Program-made: the position numbers and the translations under genes
NCBI RefSeq assembly: GCF_000308575.1
Contig: NZ_BAFZ01000157.1
Coordinates: forward strand, 1 to 50,223
DNA length: 50,223 nucleotides
DNA from: Nocardia exalbida NBRC 100660
GTDB taxonomy: Bacteria; Actinomycetota; Actinomycetes; Mycobacteriales; Mycobacteriaceae
Direction of reading: 5' to 3'
Notes under the pieces: model-generated
The model's input: the letters and a program-made list of their open reading frames with translations, nothing else
The model's database searches: none
What the model was told of the DNA's origin: nothing
Shown: piece by piece, positions 17,074 to 25,600 of the stretch
Layout: each line of letters begins with the position of its first letter
Position numbering within the stretch: position 1 is the first letter of the stretch

Positions 17074-18072
17074 ATGACACAATCCGGACAGCCCCTGCGG
17101 ATCGGCATCCTGGGCGCCGCCCGCATCGCGCCCGCCGCCGTCGTGCGACCCGCCGGGGCGAACGCGGACACGGTGGTCGCCGCCGTGGCTGCCCGCGAGC
17201 CGGAACGCGGGCGGGCGTTCGCGCGCGAACACGGCATCACGCAGGTCTTCGACAGCTATGCCGCGCTGATCGCCGCGCCCGACATCGACGCGGTCTACAA
17301 CCCGCTGCCGAACGGTCTGCACGGCCGGTGGACGAAGGAGGCGCTCGCCGCGGGCAAGCACGTGCTGTGCGAGAAGCCGTTCACCGCCAACGCCGCCGAG
17401 GCCGAGCAGATCGCGGCACTGGCCGCGACGTCGGACCGGGTGGTCATGGAGGCCTTCCACTACCGCTACCACCCGATGACCAGGCGGGCCGAGGAGATCA
17501 TCGCCTCCGGCGAACTGGGCGAGCTGGTGCGGGTGGACACCGCGATGTGTTTTCCGCTGCCGCGATTCTCCGACATCCGCTACGACTACGCCCTCGCGGG
17601 CGGGGCGCTGATGGACGCAGGCTGCTACGCGGTGCACATGGCCCGGGTCTTCGGCGGCGAGAACCCGGAGGTCGTCGCGGCCACCGCGAAGTTGCGCGGC
17701 CCGCACATCGACCGCGCGATGAGCGCCGAACTGCGCTTCCCCTCCGGGCACACCGGGCGGGTGCGCTGCTCGATGTGGTCGTCGGACCTGCTGCGCATCG
17801 GGGCGCGCGTGCTGGGCGAACGCGGTGAACTGCGGTTGCTCAATCCGGTGGCGCCGCAACTGCCGCGCAGGCTGTCGGTGCGTTCGCAGGGCGGCAGGCG
17901 CACGGAGAAGCTCTCGCGCCGCAGCACCTACGCCTATCAGCTCGACGCCTTCGTCGCGGCGGTGCGGCACGGGGAGCCGGTGCTCACCTCCGCCCAGGAC
18001 GCGGTGGCGACGATGACCGTCATCGATGCGATCTACGCGGCCGCGGGCCTGCCGTTACGGCAACCGGCCTGA
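17074..18072 (+). CDS. Gfo/Idh/MocA-family NAD(P)-dependent oxidoreductase
   Basis: 332 residues. The Rossmann motif GILGAARIAP (about 11-20) binds NAD(P), and the family hallmark EKPF has its catalytic Lys at 101. The second domain shows EAFHYRYHPM and GGALMDAGCYAVHMAR, where the Asp/His pair near the substrate is expected. Close relatives include dihydrodiol dehydrogenase-like and sugar dehydrogenase-like members; the substrate cannot be assigned. The final 18 bases overlap the end of the convergent GT4 glycosyltransferase gene, so transcription of one may interfere with the other. A sugar-modifying role linked to the neighbouring glycosyltransferases is conceivable but unsupported beyond position. 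Confidence 0.9.
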   Translation: MTQSGQPLRIGILGAARIAPAAVVRPAGANADTVVAAVAAREPERGRAFAREHGITQVFDSYAALIAAPDIDAVYNPLPNGLHGRWTKEALAAGKHVLCEKPFTANAAEAEQIAALAATSDRVVMEAFHYRYHPMTRRAEEIIASGELGELVRVDTAMCFPLPRFSDIRYDYALAGGALMDAGCYAVHMARVFGGENPEVVAATAKLRGPHIDRAMSAELRFPSGHTGRVRCSMWSSDLLRIGARVLGERGELRLLNPVAPQLPRRLSVRSQGGRRTEKLSRRSTYAYQLDAFVAAVRHGEPVLTSAQDAVATMTVIDAIYAAAGLPLRQPA

Positions 18073-19296
18073 CGCGGCGGCCGCGATCGCCTCGGTGTAG
18101 ACCGCCACCAGTCGTTCGGTGAACCGCGACTGCAGGGTCCGGCCCGCGTGGCGTGCCAAGACCTGGCGCATGGCGGCGAGCCGGTCCGGCTGAGCCGCCA
18201 GCAGCCGCAGCGCTTCGGCGAGCGCGGCCGTCGAGGCGTCACGGGCCCGGAATTCGCCGCCCTCGGGCACGGTTTCGGTGACGTCGGGGTCGCAGTGCAG
18301 CACGGGAAGACCCACCGCGACCGCCTCGAGCAGCACCATGCCTTGCGTGTCACACCCGGCGGAGGGGAACAGCAGCACATCGTGGGCACGCATGGCCGCC
18401 AAGCACTGCGCCTGGCTCACCTCGCCGTGCAGCCGAACCCGCTCGTGCAGCCCGAGCCGGTCGACGGCCGCGCGCAGGCGCGCATCCAACGCTCCCGCAC
18501 CGTAGATGTCGAGGGTGCAGCCCTCGGCCCGGTGCACCGCCTCGATGGTGTCCAGCGGCCGCTTCTCCGCCGAGAACCTGCCGCACCACAGCACGCGCAG
18601 CAACGGATCCCGGCCACGGGGCCGCTCGGGAAGGGCGCGTACCAGATCGTCGTCGACTCCGTTGGAGACCACGTGCATCGGCCGGTCCACCCCGTGCGCG
18701 GCCAACCGCTGGGCGAAATGCCGTGTCGGCACGACGACGTGGTCGGCGGCCCGTGCCTGCGCGACCAGCGGCCGCCAGGCGTGGCGTGCCGTGCGGCTTT
18801 CCGCCGACTTCGGCATCGTCCCGCGCAGGCCGAGGAAGCTGCCGTGCAGCACGCGCATGCTGAGCGCGGCGAGATAGGGGAACGGGGAATTGCGTTCGAT
18901 GAAGGAGTCGTCGCGGCTGTGCATGGACTGCACCGCGGGAAGGCCGTGGCGGCGCGCGGCGCGCAATCCGGCGATGCCCGCTCCGTAGGTGGTCTGCGCG
19001 TGCACGACATCGAAACCGCGCTCGGCGAACACCGCGTCGATGAGGCGGGCATTCTTTGTGGTCGGCAGGGCGACCGGATAGCCGTTCACGGCCAATCCGG
19101 CCGTGGTGGCGAGCACGACGATCCCGGGATCCGGCGGTACGGGATCCGGCGGGGGGATGGTGAACACGGTGACGCGATGCCCCAGCCGTTCCAAGGCCGT
19201 GCGCTGCGCGCGCATCGAGGTCTGGATTCCCCCGAGGGTGGCCGGATGGAAGTCCGCGAACATCGCGATGCGCAACGAGCGGTTGTCCGCGCTCAC
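18055..19296 (-). CDS. Glycosyltransferase family 4 (GT-B fold), last gene of the megasynthase operon
   Basis: 413 residues, starting at GTG 19296, whose GTGA overlaps the TGA of the preceding hydrolase by four bases. It has the GT-B architecture: ADFHPATLGGIQTSMRAQ at the N-terminus, a mid-protein VVSNGVDDD, the nucleotide-sugar region LWCGRFSAEKRP and the C-terminal PSAGCDTQGMVLLEAVAVG. In GT4 the latter is Glu-x7-Glu; here the first Glu is Asp (D-x7-E). The N-terminal domain resembles retaining transferases that act on lipids or natural products. Position as the distal gene of a translationally coupled cluster suggests that it sugars the cluster product (inference). Donor and acceptor are unknown. 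Confidence 0.88.
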   Translation of the reverse strand: MSADNRSLRIAMFADFHPATLGGIQTSMRAQRTALERLGHRVTVFTIPPPDPVPPDPGIVVLATTAGLAVNGYPVALPTTKNARLIDAVFAERGFDVVHAQTTYGAGIAGLRAARRHGLPAVQSMHSRDDSFIERNSPFPYLAALSMRVLHGSFLGLRGTMPKSAESRTARHAWRPLVAQARAADHVVVPTRHFAQRLAAHGVDRPMHVVSNGVDDDLVRALPERPRGRDPLLRVLWCGRFSAEKRPLDTIEAVHRAEGCTLDIYGAGALDARLRAAVDRLGLHERVRLHGEVSQAQCLAAMRAHDVLLFPSAGCDTQGMVLLEAVAVGLPVLHCDPDVTETVPEGGEFRARDASTAALAEALRLLAAQPDRLAAMRQVLARHAGRTLQSRFTERLVAVYTEAIAAAASGRLP

Positions 19297-20387
19297 ACGG
19301 TGCCCCGTCCGGCCGCGGAAGGCACACAGCCGTCGAGGAATTCGAGGATGTGCCCGTACACGTCCAGCGCGGCGCCGCGACCGAGGAAGGTGTCGAGGTG
19401 GCCGTAGGAAGGGATCTCGATGTAGCGCACGTCCAGCCCGGGGTGGCGGGTGGTGAGCACGTCGTGGCACAGCTTGTTGGAGTCGAGCCAGACCTCGTTG
19501 CGGCTGCCCGACAACAGCAGCACCGGGCAATCGATCCGGTCGGCGTGGTCGAGGGCGTTCTCCGGCAGCACGCGGTAGCGGTCGTCGTTGTCGTTCCAGC
19601 GTTGCACCGCGTGCGCCAGCTCCATCCGCCGCAGCTGGGGCAGCACATGAACCGGGATCGGCCCGAACAATTCCGCCAAACGGTCGTGAGTGCGCGGATC
19701 GAGGTGGTCGTGGACGAACAGCTGCGCGCCCATGCCCCAGCTGCCGTGCACCATCCGGCAGGTGGGGTCGGTGCATTCCCCTTTCCGGGTGAGCAGGGCG
19801 TAGAGCAGCGTTTTGCGCGACCACAGCCCGACTCTGCGGAAGTCGGACTCGAGGTGGTAGACGCGGGAGCCGAGCAGTTCGCCACCCACGAGCACGCGCA
19901 TCCGCACCGCGTTGCTCACTTTCGGGGTGAGGAACACGCCCTGGGCCACGACGCCGGCCAATCCGGGCAGCAGTCCCGCGGCCATGCTCATCGACAGCGC
20001 CAAGGCCCCGACGCAGTGCGCGACCACGAACAGCGGCCGGTCGCCTATGCGCAGGCGGATCTCCTCGACGGCTCCGGGGATGTCGTAGAGCGCCACGTCG
20101 TCGAAGCTGAAACGCGGCCCGGAGGCGTTGTAGGGCAGACGGGAGCTGCCGCGCCAGTCCAGCAGCCACGGTTGGTATCCCGCGTCGAGCAGCGCGTCGA
20201 CGACCGTGCGGATCTCCGGCGCCAGGAACATCTCCGAGGAGACGCCGTGGCCGTGGACCAGCAGGACCGCGGGCCGGTCGGCCTCGGCGGCCACGACGCG
20301 GCGCAAACCCAGGCGCAGGCCGTCGGCGGCACGGAACGGGATCTCCTCCAGCGCCGGGGCGGCACCGGGCCGGATCGGGGTGAGCAT
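19293..20387 (-). CDS. Alpha/beta hydrolase or acyltransferase with a Cys nucleophile
   Basis: 364 residues. The oxyanion loop LLVHGHGVSSEMF and the strand-nucleophile elbow VVAHCVGALA are clear, but the nucleophile position (Cys 125) is cysteine, not serine. The predicted His is in PSYGHLDTF (His 330), with SGSRNEVW near the acid position. Cysteine here is characteristic of PHA synthase-like enzymes and of the hydrolase units associated with GMC/cholesterol-oxidase-type proteins, which have a similar AHCxG elbow and GHGVSSxMF-type loop (recalled). A Cys nucleophile suits acyl transfer from a thioester. Its start overlaps the reductase stop by one base (TGATG), and its stop overlaps the glycosyltransferase start. 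A role in acyl transfer or editing on the megasynthase product is inference. Confidence 0.85.
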   Translation of the reverse strand: MLTPIRPGAAPALEEIPFRAADGLRLGLRRVVAAEADRPAVLLVHGHGVSSEMFLAPEIRTVVDALLDAGYQPWLLDWRGSSRLPYNASGPRFSFDDVALYDIPGAVEEIRLRIGDRPLFVVAHCVGALALSMSMAAGLLPGLAGVVAQGVFLTPKVSNAVRMRVLVGGELLGSRVYHLESDFRRVGLWSRKTLLYALLTRKGECTDPTCRMVHGSWGMGAQLFVHDHLDPRTHDRLAELFGPIPVHVLPQLRRMELAHAVQRWNDNDDRYRVLPENALDHADRIDCPVLLLSGSRNEVWLDSNKLCHDVLTTRHPGLDVRYIEIPSYGHLDTFLGRGAALDVYGHILEFLDGCVPSAAGRGTV

Positions 20388-22663
20388 CAGCGCGACTCCT
20401 TCGCGTTCCGGCGCAGATCCAGCAGCTCGGTGCCCACGCGTAACGCCGGTTCCAGCAGGCCCTTACCGAGCTGGGATCCGAACCAGCTCAGCCACAACAG
20501 TTTCGCGGTCCGCCGCTGGCGCTCGGACAATCGCGGATCGACCTGGATGCCGTCGATCTGATCGCGCAGGTAGGTCTCCAGCGGCACGGCGACTTCACCG
20601 GTGAGGCTCGCCGGTTCGCCCTCGCGGCCGAGTTCCACGGTCAGCGTGCGCGCCTGCCTGATGAGGGTGCGGCGCGGCTCGGCGTATTTGTAACCGGACA
20701 GCCACCACCGCCCGCCGTCGGCGTCGCGCAGCGACAGCCGGTAGTGCATCAGCGGATGCCGCAGTCCGTGCCGGATCGGGATGCCGTCGTGCGGGCGCAC
20801 CGACAGCACACCGGACACGGTGAGGGGTTCGTCGTGCAGGCGTGCGCACCGTAGTTCGCCACCGACATCGACCGTGCGCCCGGCCACCAGCTGGTGGGTG
20901 CTCGCGATGGACAAGCGCAGATTCAGGGTGCAGGACGTGTCGGCCGCCGCGTCGACGGCTCCGAGGGTGCCGGCCAGAGTTTCCGCGAACCACAGATACG
21001 GTGCGTCCTGCGGCTGCGGCAGCCGGGCCAGACCGGTGCCCGCGAGCATTTCCAGCGTCTTGCGTTGCGACTGCGCGCCGTAGCGGACCGGCTGGGGCAG
21101 GTTGTGGGCGCGCAGGAAGGCGCGGGTTCGGTCGTCGGTGGCGGCGGGGACGGAGGCCATCGTCTCCAGCGGGTGGCGCGCGACCGGGCTCTGCAACACC
21201 TGCGCCAGCGATTCCAGCTCCGGGACCGGCTCGGTGCGGATCCGTTCCACCACCTCGTCACACCAGGCGGCCCAATGCTGCACCCGCATGTCCATGCCGA
21301 TCGCCGCCGACTCGCCGAGCATCTGCTCCAGCGTGGTCGGCGTGCCGGTGAGATGGTAGTTGTGGCCCCACGCCCCCGGCGCGCACACGATGGCCGCCGC
21401 GACCTTGCTGACCCAATCCACCGGGGCGACATGGAGATTGCGCAGCGCGGGGACGGTGCCGAACCGCGACAGCGCCGCGATGATGCCGCTGTTGAGGTCG
21501 CGGGGGTTGTGCGCCCCGGTCTCCCGGTGTCCGCCGATTCCGCCGGGTCGCAGCACCGTGACCAGCAGTCCGTGCTCGCGCGCCCGCCGCATCACCGCCT
21601 CGGCCGCCCACTTCGTCCGGTCGTAGCCGATCACGAGCTTGCCGATATTCGCCACCGGATCGTCCTCGCCCATCGAGGCGATGCCGAGTTCGTTGAACAC
21701 CGCGATCGAGGAGATGTGGTGCAGCGGTTTCGGTCTGCCGGTCGCGGCCAGCCGGGCGAGGGTCAGCGGGCCGAGCACGTTGCCGCGGCGCAGGGATCGG
21801 TAGCCGCGCAGGAAGTCCACCGCGGCGCCGACGTTGACGATCGCGTCGACCTCGTCCGCCAGCGCGGTCCAGCGTTGCTCGGACAGGCCGAGGTTCGGCT
21901 CCCGCAGGTCGCCGGTCAGCACCGTCACCCGCCTGCGCACCTCCGGTGACCACGGCAGCAGGAACCGCGTCAGCGCGGCGGCCAGCCGGTCCAGGCCGTC
22001 GGTCTCGTCCCGCGCGCGAACCAGGCAGACGATGTGGGCGTCGCTGCCGCGCAACAGGTCCAGCAGCAGATGGCTGCCGAGGAAACCGGTGGCGCCGGTG
22101 AGCAGCACACGGCGTGGGACCACCCGCTCCGGCGGGTCGGCCAGCGGTAACCGGTCGGCTCCGGCGACATCGGACATCAGCTGCGCGAACTCGTCGTCCA
22201 CGGAATTGGACGCCGGCGTGATGGTCTCGTGGTCCCTGGCGTCCGGACCGGTGCCCAGCCAGCGCCGCGCGAGCCTGCGCGGACGCGCGTCGGCGAACAC
22301 GTCGTCCAACTCCAGGTGCACGTCGAGCTCGCGGGCGAGCGCCGCCACGAACTGCACCGCCGCGACGGAGGTGGCGCCGCCGTCGAAGAAATCCGTGTCC
22401 GGGCCGACGGTTTCGGCGGTGAATCGGTTCGCCACCTGGGTGACCGCCGCCGTGAGCGACTCCGGATCCCACTGTCCGCGCCGTTCGATCGCCGCCGTGG
22501 CGGGGGGTGTGTCGCCACCCGCGCGGGCGAGCAACGCGGACACGTCCAGGCCGCCACCGCGCTCGATGGCCTCGGCGAGGTCGCGCCGGTCGGCTCGCTC
22601 GAGACGCGGCGGGTGCTCGCCGTTCGGACTGCGCACGGGAAACTCCTTGTCGGCCATGGTCAT
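20387..22663 (-). CDS. ACP-thioester reductase with an additional C-terminal domain
   Basis: 758 residues. Residues 68-135 form a carrier protein: DTDFFDGGATSVAAVQFVAA contains the phosphopantetheine Ser 99. Residues 183-500 are an NAD(P)H-dependent thioester reductase (SDR_e, as in CAR and NRPS termination R domains): LLTGATGFLGSHLL (about 187-200), HHISSIAVFNE, and Tyr 347-x3-Lys 351 in GYDRTKWAAE. It would release the carrier-bound chain as aldehyde or alcohol. Residues 555-758 (LWFAETLAGTL through LMHYRLSLRDADGGRWWLSG) resemble the beta-rich region found C-terminal to GMC cholesterol-oxidase-like proteins, the same family that carries relatives of the next gene's hydrolase (recalled). The start ATGA overlaps the megasynthase stop. 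Confidence 0.85.
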   Translation of the reverse strand: MTMADKEFPVRSPNGEHPPRLERADRRDLAEAIERGGGLDVSALLARAGGDTPPATAAIERRGQWDPESLTAAVTQVANRFTAETVGPDTDFFDGGATSVAAVQFVAALARELDVHLELDDVFADARPRRLARRWLGTGPDARDHETITPASNSVDDEFAQLMSDVAGADRLPLADPPERVVPRRVLLTGATGFLGSHLLLDLLRGSDAHIVCLVRARDETDGLDRLAAALTRFLLPWSPEVRRRVTVLTGDLREPNLGLSEQRWTALADEVDAIVNVGAAVDFLRGYRSLRRGNVLGPLTLARLAATGRPKPLHHISSIAVFNELGIASMGEDDPVANIGKLVIGYDRTKWAAEAVMRRAREHGLLVTVLRPGGIGGHRETGAHNPRDLNSGIIAALSRFGTVPALRNLHVAPVDWVSKVAAAIVCAPGAWGHNYHLTGTPTTLEQMLGESAAIGMDMRVQHWAAWCDEVVERIRTEPVPELESLAQVLQSPVARHPLETMASVPAATDDRTRAFLRAHNLPQPVRYGAQSQRKTLEMLAGTGLARLPQPQDAPYLWFAETLAGTLGAVDAAADTSCTLNLRLSIASTHQLVAGRTVDVGGELRCARLHDEPLTVSGVLSVRPHDGIPIRHGLRHPLMHYRLSLRDADGGRWWLSGYKYAEPRRTLIRQARTLTVELGREGEPASLTGEVAVPLETYLRDQIDGIQVDPRLSERQRRTAKLLWLSWFGSQLGKGLLEPALRVGTELLDLRRNAKESR

Positions 22664-25600
22664 CGCGCCCAGGACCGGAACGTCCGCAGGCGATCGGGCG
22701 GCACCTCGACGTCGAGCCGCTCGTCATCGGTGGCGCCACCGCCGAGCGCGGCGGCCAACCGGCGGGCGGGCACGTTGCGCTCGGTGCGGTGGACGGTCAT
22801 GCGCACCGTCGCGCAACCCAGCGCGGCCGCGCGGTCGGCCAGCCAGCCCAGCAGGTGTTCCTCGACGCCGCGGCCGAGGGCGCGGCAGCTGAGATGCCAT
22901 CCGCGCACACCCAGCGCGGTCCCCTCGGCGCGCAGCGCGAGCACGGCGATCGTTCCGTAGTCGCCGAACCGGTCGCGCGCCGCCGCGGTCCACACCTCGC
23001 CGTCCTCCTGCCAGCGGTCGACATCCTGCTCGGTGCTCGGGCCCAGAACGAATTGGCTGGTGCGCCGGATCAGCTGAACGGCGCGCGCCCGGCTCCGGCC
23101 GGAGAGCCGCTCGACGGTCACCACCAGGTGCAGACTCTCGAGGAACCGCGCGAAGTCCAGTTGTTCGCGGGCCAGGTCGCGTTCGTGTTCCCGCCGGTAG
23201 AACTCCGCCCGCTCGGCGTCCTCCGCGGTCACCGCCACCGGCGTCACCGGCCACAACCGGGTCAGGAAGGCCTCCAGTTCCTCGATCGGCGGACAGGTCA
23301 CCGCGAGCACTTCCGGCAGACGGGAACGCATCTTCGCGATCTCCACCGGGTTGTCGTCGAGATAGACCACGTCGTCGGATGCCAGACGCAAGGTGCGCGC
23401 GGCCTCCTCGAGCCGATCGGCCTTGCTGTCCCATCCGGTGGAAACGATGGCGAAGTCCGCGGCGCGCAGCGGACTGTCCGGACGGTCCAGGACCGCGTGC
23501 ACGGAATCGTCGTCGTTGTTGCTGATCAGCACCAGCAGGGTGCCCGCGGCACGCCACTGCCGCAGCCGCCGCGCCAGCGTGATCCGCGGCGGGTCGAAGG
23601 TGACCGCCGCGGGCCCGATTTCGCCCACGACGCCGCTCCACAAGGTGTCGTCGCCGTCCACGGCGATGACTTTCGGGGCGGGCAGCAACGCCACGCGCGC
23701 GACGGCGGCGAGCGTCAGCGCCACCGCCGCCTGGAACTCCTCGGTGAACGGCAGGTGCGCCAGCGCGTCGGTCTGCTCGTCGAAACGGTGCGCCACCGGG
23801 TGGTCACGGGTCCAGTCGGCTTCGGTGAGGACCGCGACGCCGGGAATCTCCCGCAGCCGTTCGGCGGTCAGCCGCTCCCACCGCAGCAGACGCTCGTCGA
23901 GGTCGGGGGCGGGAAGCAGGCCGACGATGATCGGCACCCGGGCACGCTCGGCGGCCTCCCGGACGGCGGCGGGGTACTGCGCCGCCAGTTCGGCGAGCGA
24001 GTCGTCGGTGAGCGGACCGAATCGCTCCAGGTCCGCCGCTCGCAGCAGCACGATGCCCAGAGCGGTCGACGGCTGGGCGAAGACCCCGGACGGGTCGCGC
24101 AATCCGGCCAGGACGTGATGGTAGGGCGCTTCGAGCACCGTCAGCCCGTCCGCGCCGTGGGCATGCGCCGCCGCGCTGTACAGATCCGGCAGCTTCCCCA
24201 GCGCGAACGTGGCCCCGAACGCGACGCCTCGCGGTGTGTCGGTGCGCGGTGGGCGCGCCGGCAGCCCGGAGTGCTCGACCACCTCGCCGAGCAGTGCCAG
24301 GTAGTCCTGCCCGAGACGGGTGCAGGTCGCGTCGTCGATGATGTCGGCGTTGTAGGTGAACCAGACCTGATCCGCGTCGGCCAGCACGGCCACCATGAGG
24401 TCGAGATCGGAGTACCCGGTCCCCACCGGAACCAGGTCCGCGCGGTGGACGGCGGAATTGGCCCGCAGATAGTTGAAGTACACCTCGACCAGCGGCGCGT
24501 TGTCCCGGTACAGGCCCTCCGCGGCGAGCGTGGTGAGCACGTCGGAGAAACCCGCTCCGGGCACCAGCAGCCGACGCAGCCGGTCGCCGGTCCGGCGCAG
24601 CAGGTCATCGATCGACTCGCCGGGCTCGACGGTCGCCGGATAGGGCACCGGCACACCGAAATAGCCGACGGCTGTCGGCGCGTCGGCGTGGATGCGGGTG
24701 TCCACCGGGACGGCGAGCGCGAAACGATCGGTGTCCTGGCGCCGAGCCAGCAGCACCGTCAGCGTGCCGAGGAACAACGCCGCCGGCGTGATGCCCAGCT
24801 CCCGGGCCCGCCGCGCCGCGCGGTCCTGCAGCCCCGCGGGCAGTTCCAGCAGCACCTCCCCGGCTCGGTGACTGCGCTGCGCGGGCCGGGCGCGGGCGAG
24901 GGTGAGGTCGAGGCGGCGGCAGCCGGCGAACTCCCTGCGCCATGCGGGATCGGGCTCGGCCTGCGGTGCCTGCGCGGCGAGCAGATCGTGGATGTCCTTG
25001 TTGGACAGGATTTCCGGGTGGTCCGCGCCGGACAGCTCGGCACCGATCTCCCCGGCGACCAGCATCATCGATTGAACATCGCACATGCCGTGGTGGGCAC
25101 CGAAGATCAGTGTCTGTTCGCCGGACTCGGACGTCAGCAGTTCGAACCGCCACAGCGGCCCCCGCGCCAGGTCGAACGGTTCGCGCATCAATTCACGGAA
25201 CCGGGTGCGCGCGACGGCGTCGTCGAGCCGGTCGACGGCCGAACTGCGCAGCAGCGGCCCGCCCGGCCGCGACCGCACCTGCAGCCGGGTGCCGTGCTCG
25301 TCGCTGGGCACGATCACCGTGCGCAGCGCGGCGTGGCGTCCGGCGAGGCGGGCGAGCATCGCCTCCGCTTCGGCGTGGCCGATCGCCCTGGGCAGGCGCA
25401 TGGCCAGCCCGCCGGTCTGGGCGACACTCGGAATGCCCTGCTGGGCGGTGCGCAGCAGCCGCATCAGGTCTCGGGTGACGGGCAGGGTGACGACCTCGGG
25501 GACGTCCTGCTCGGCCGGACGCGCGGCAGGTACGGCGGTGTCCGTGTGCGCCGCCTCGGCGACGAGGTATTCGGCCAGCGCGGCCGCGCTCTGGTTGGCG

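Noticed and set aside
22660..24231. Inactive, decayed FkbH domain
   Set aside because: The HAD nucleophile region DGDDTLW, the DDNP motif and the C-terminal SCRALGRGVEE motif are intact, so decay is not supported, although the Asn of the usual NQF motif is replaced by Ser (TSQF).
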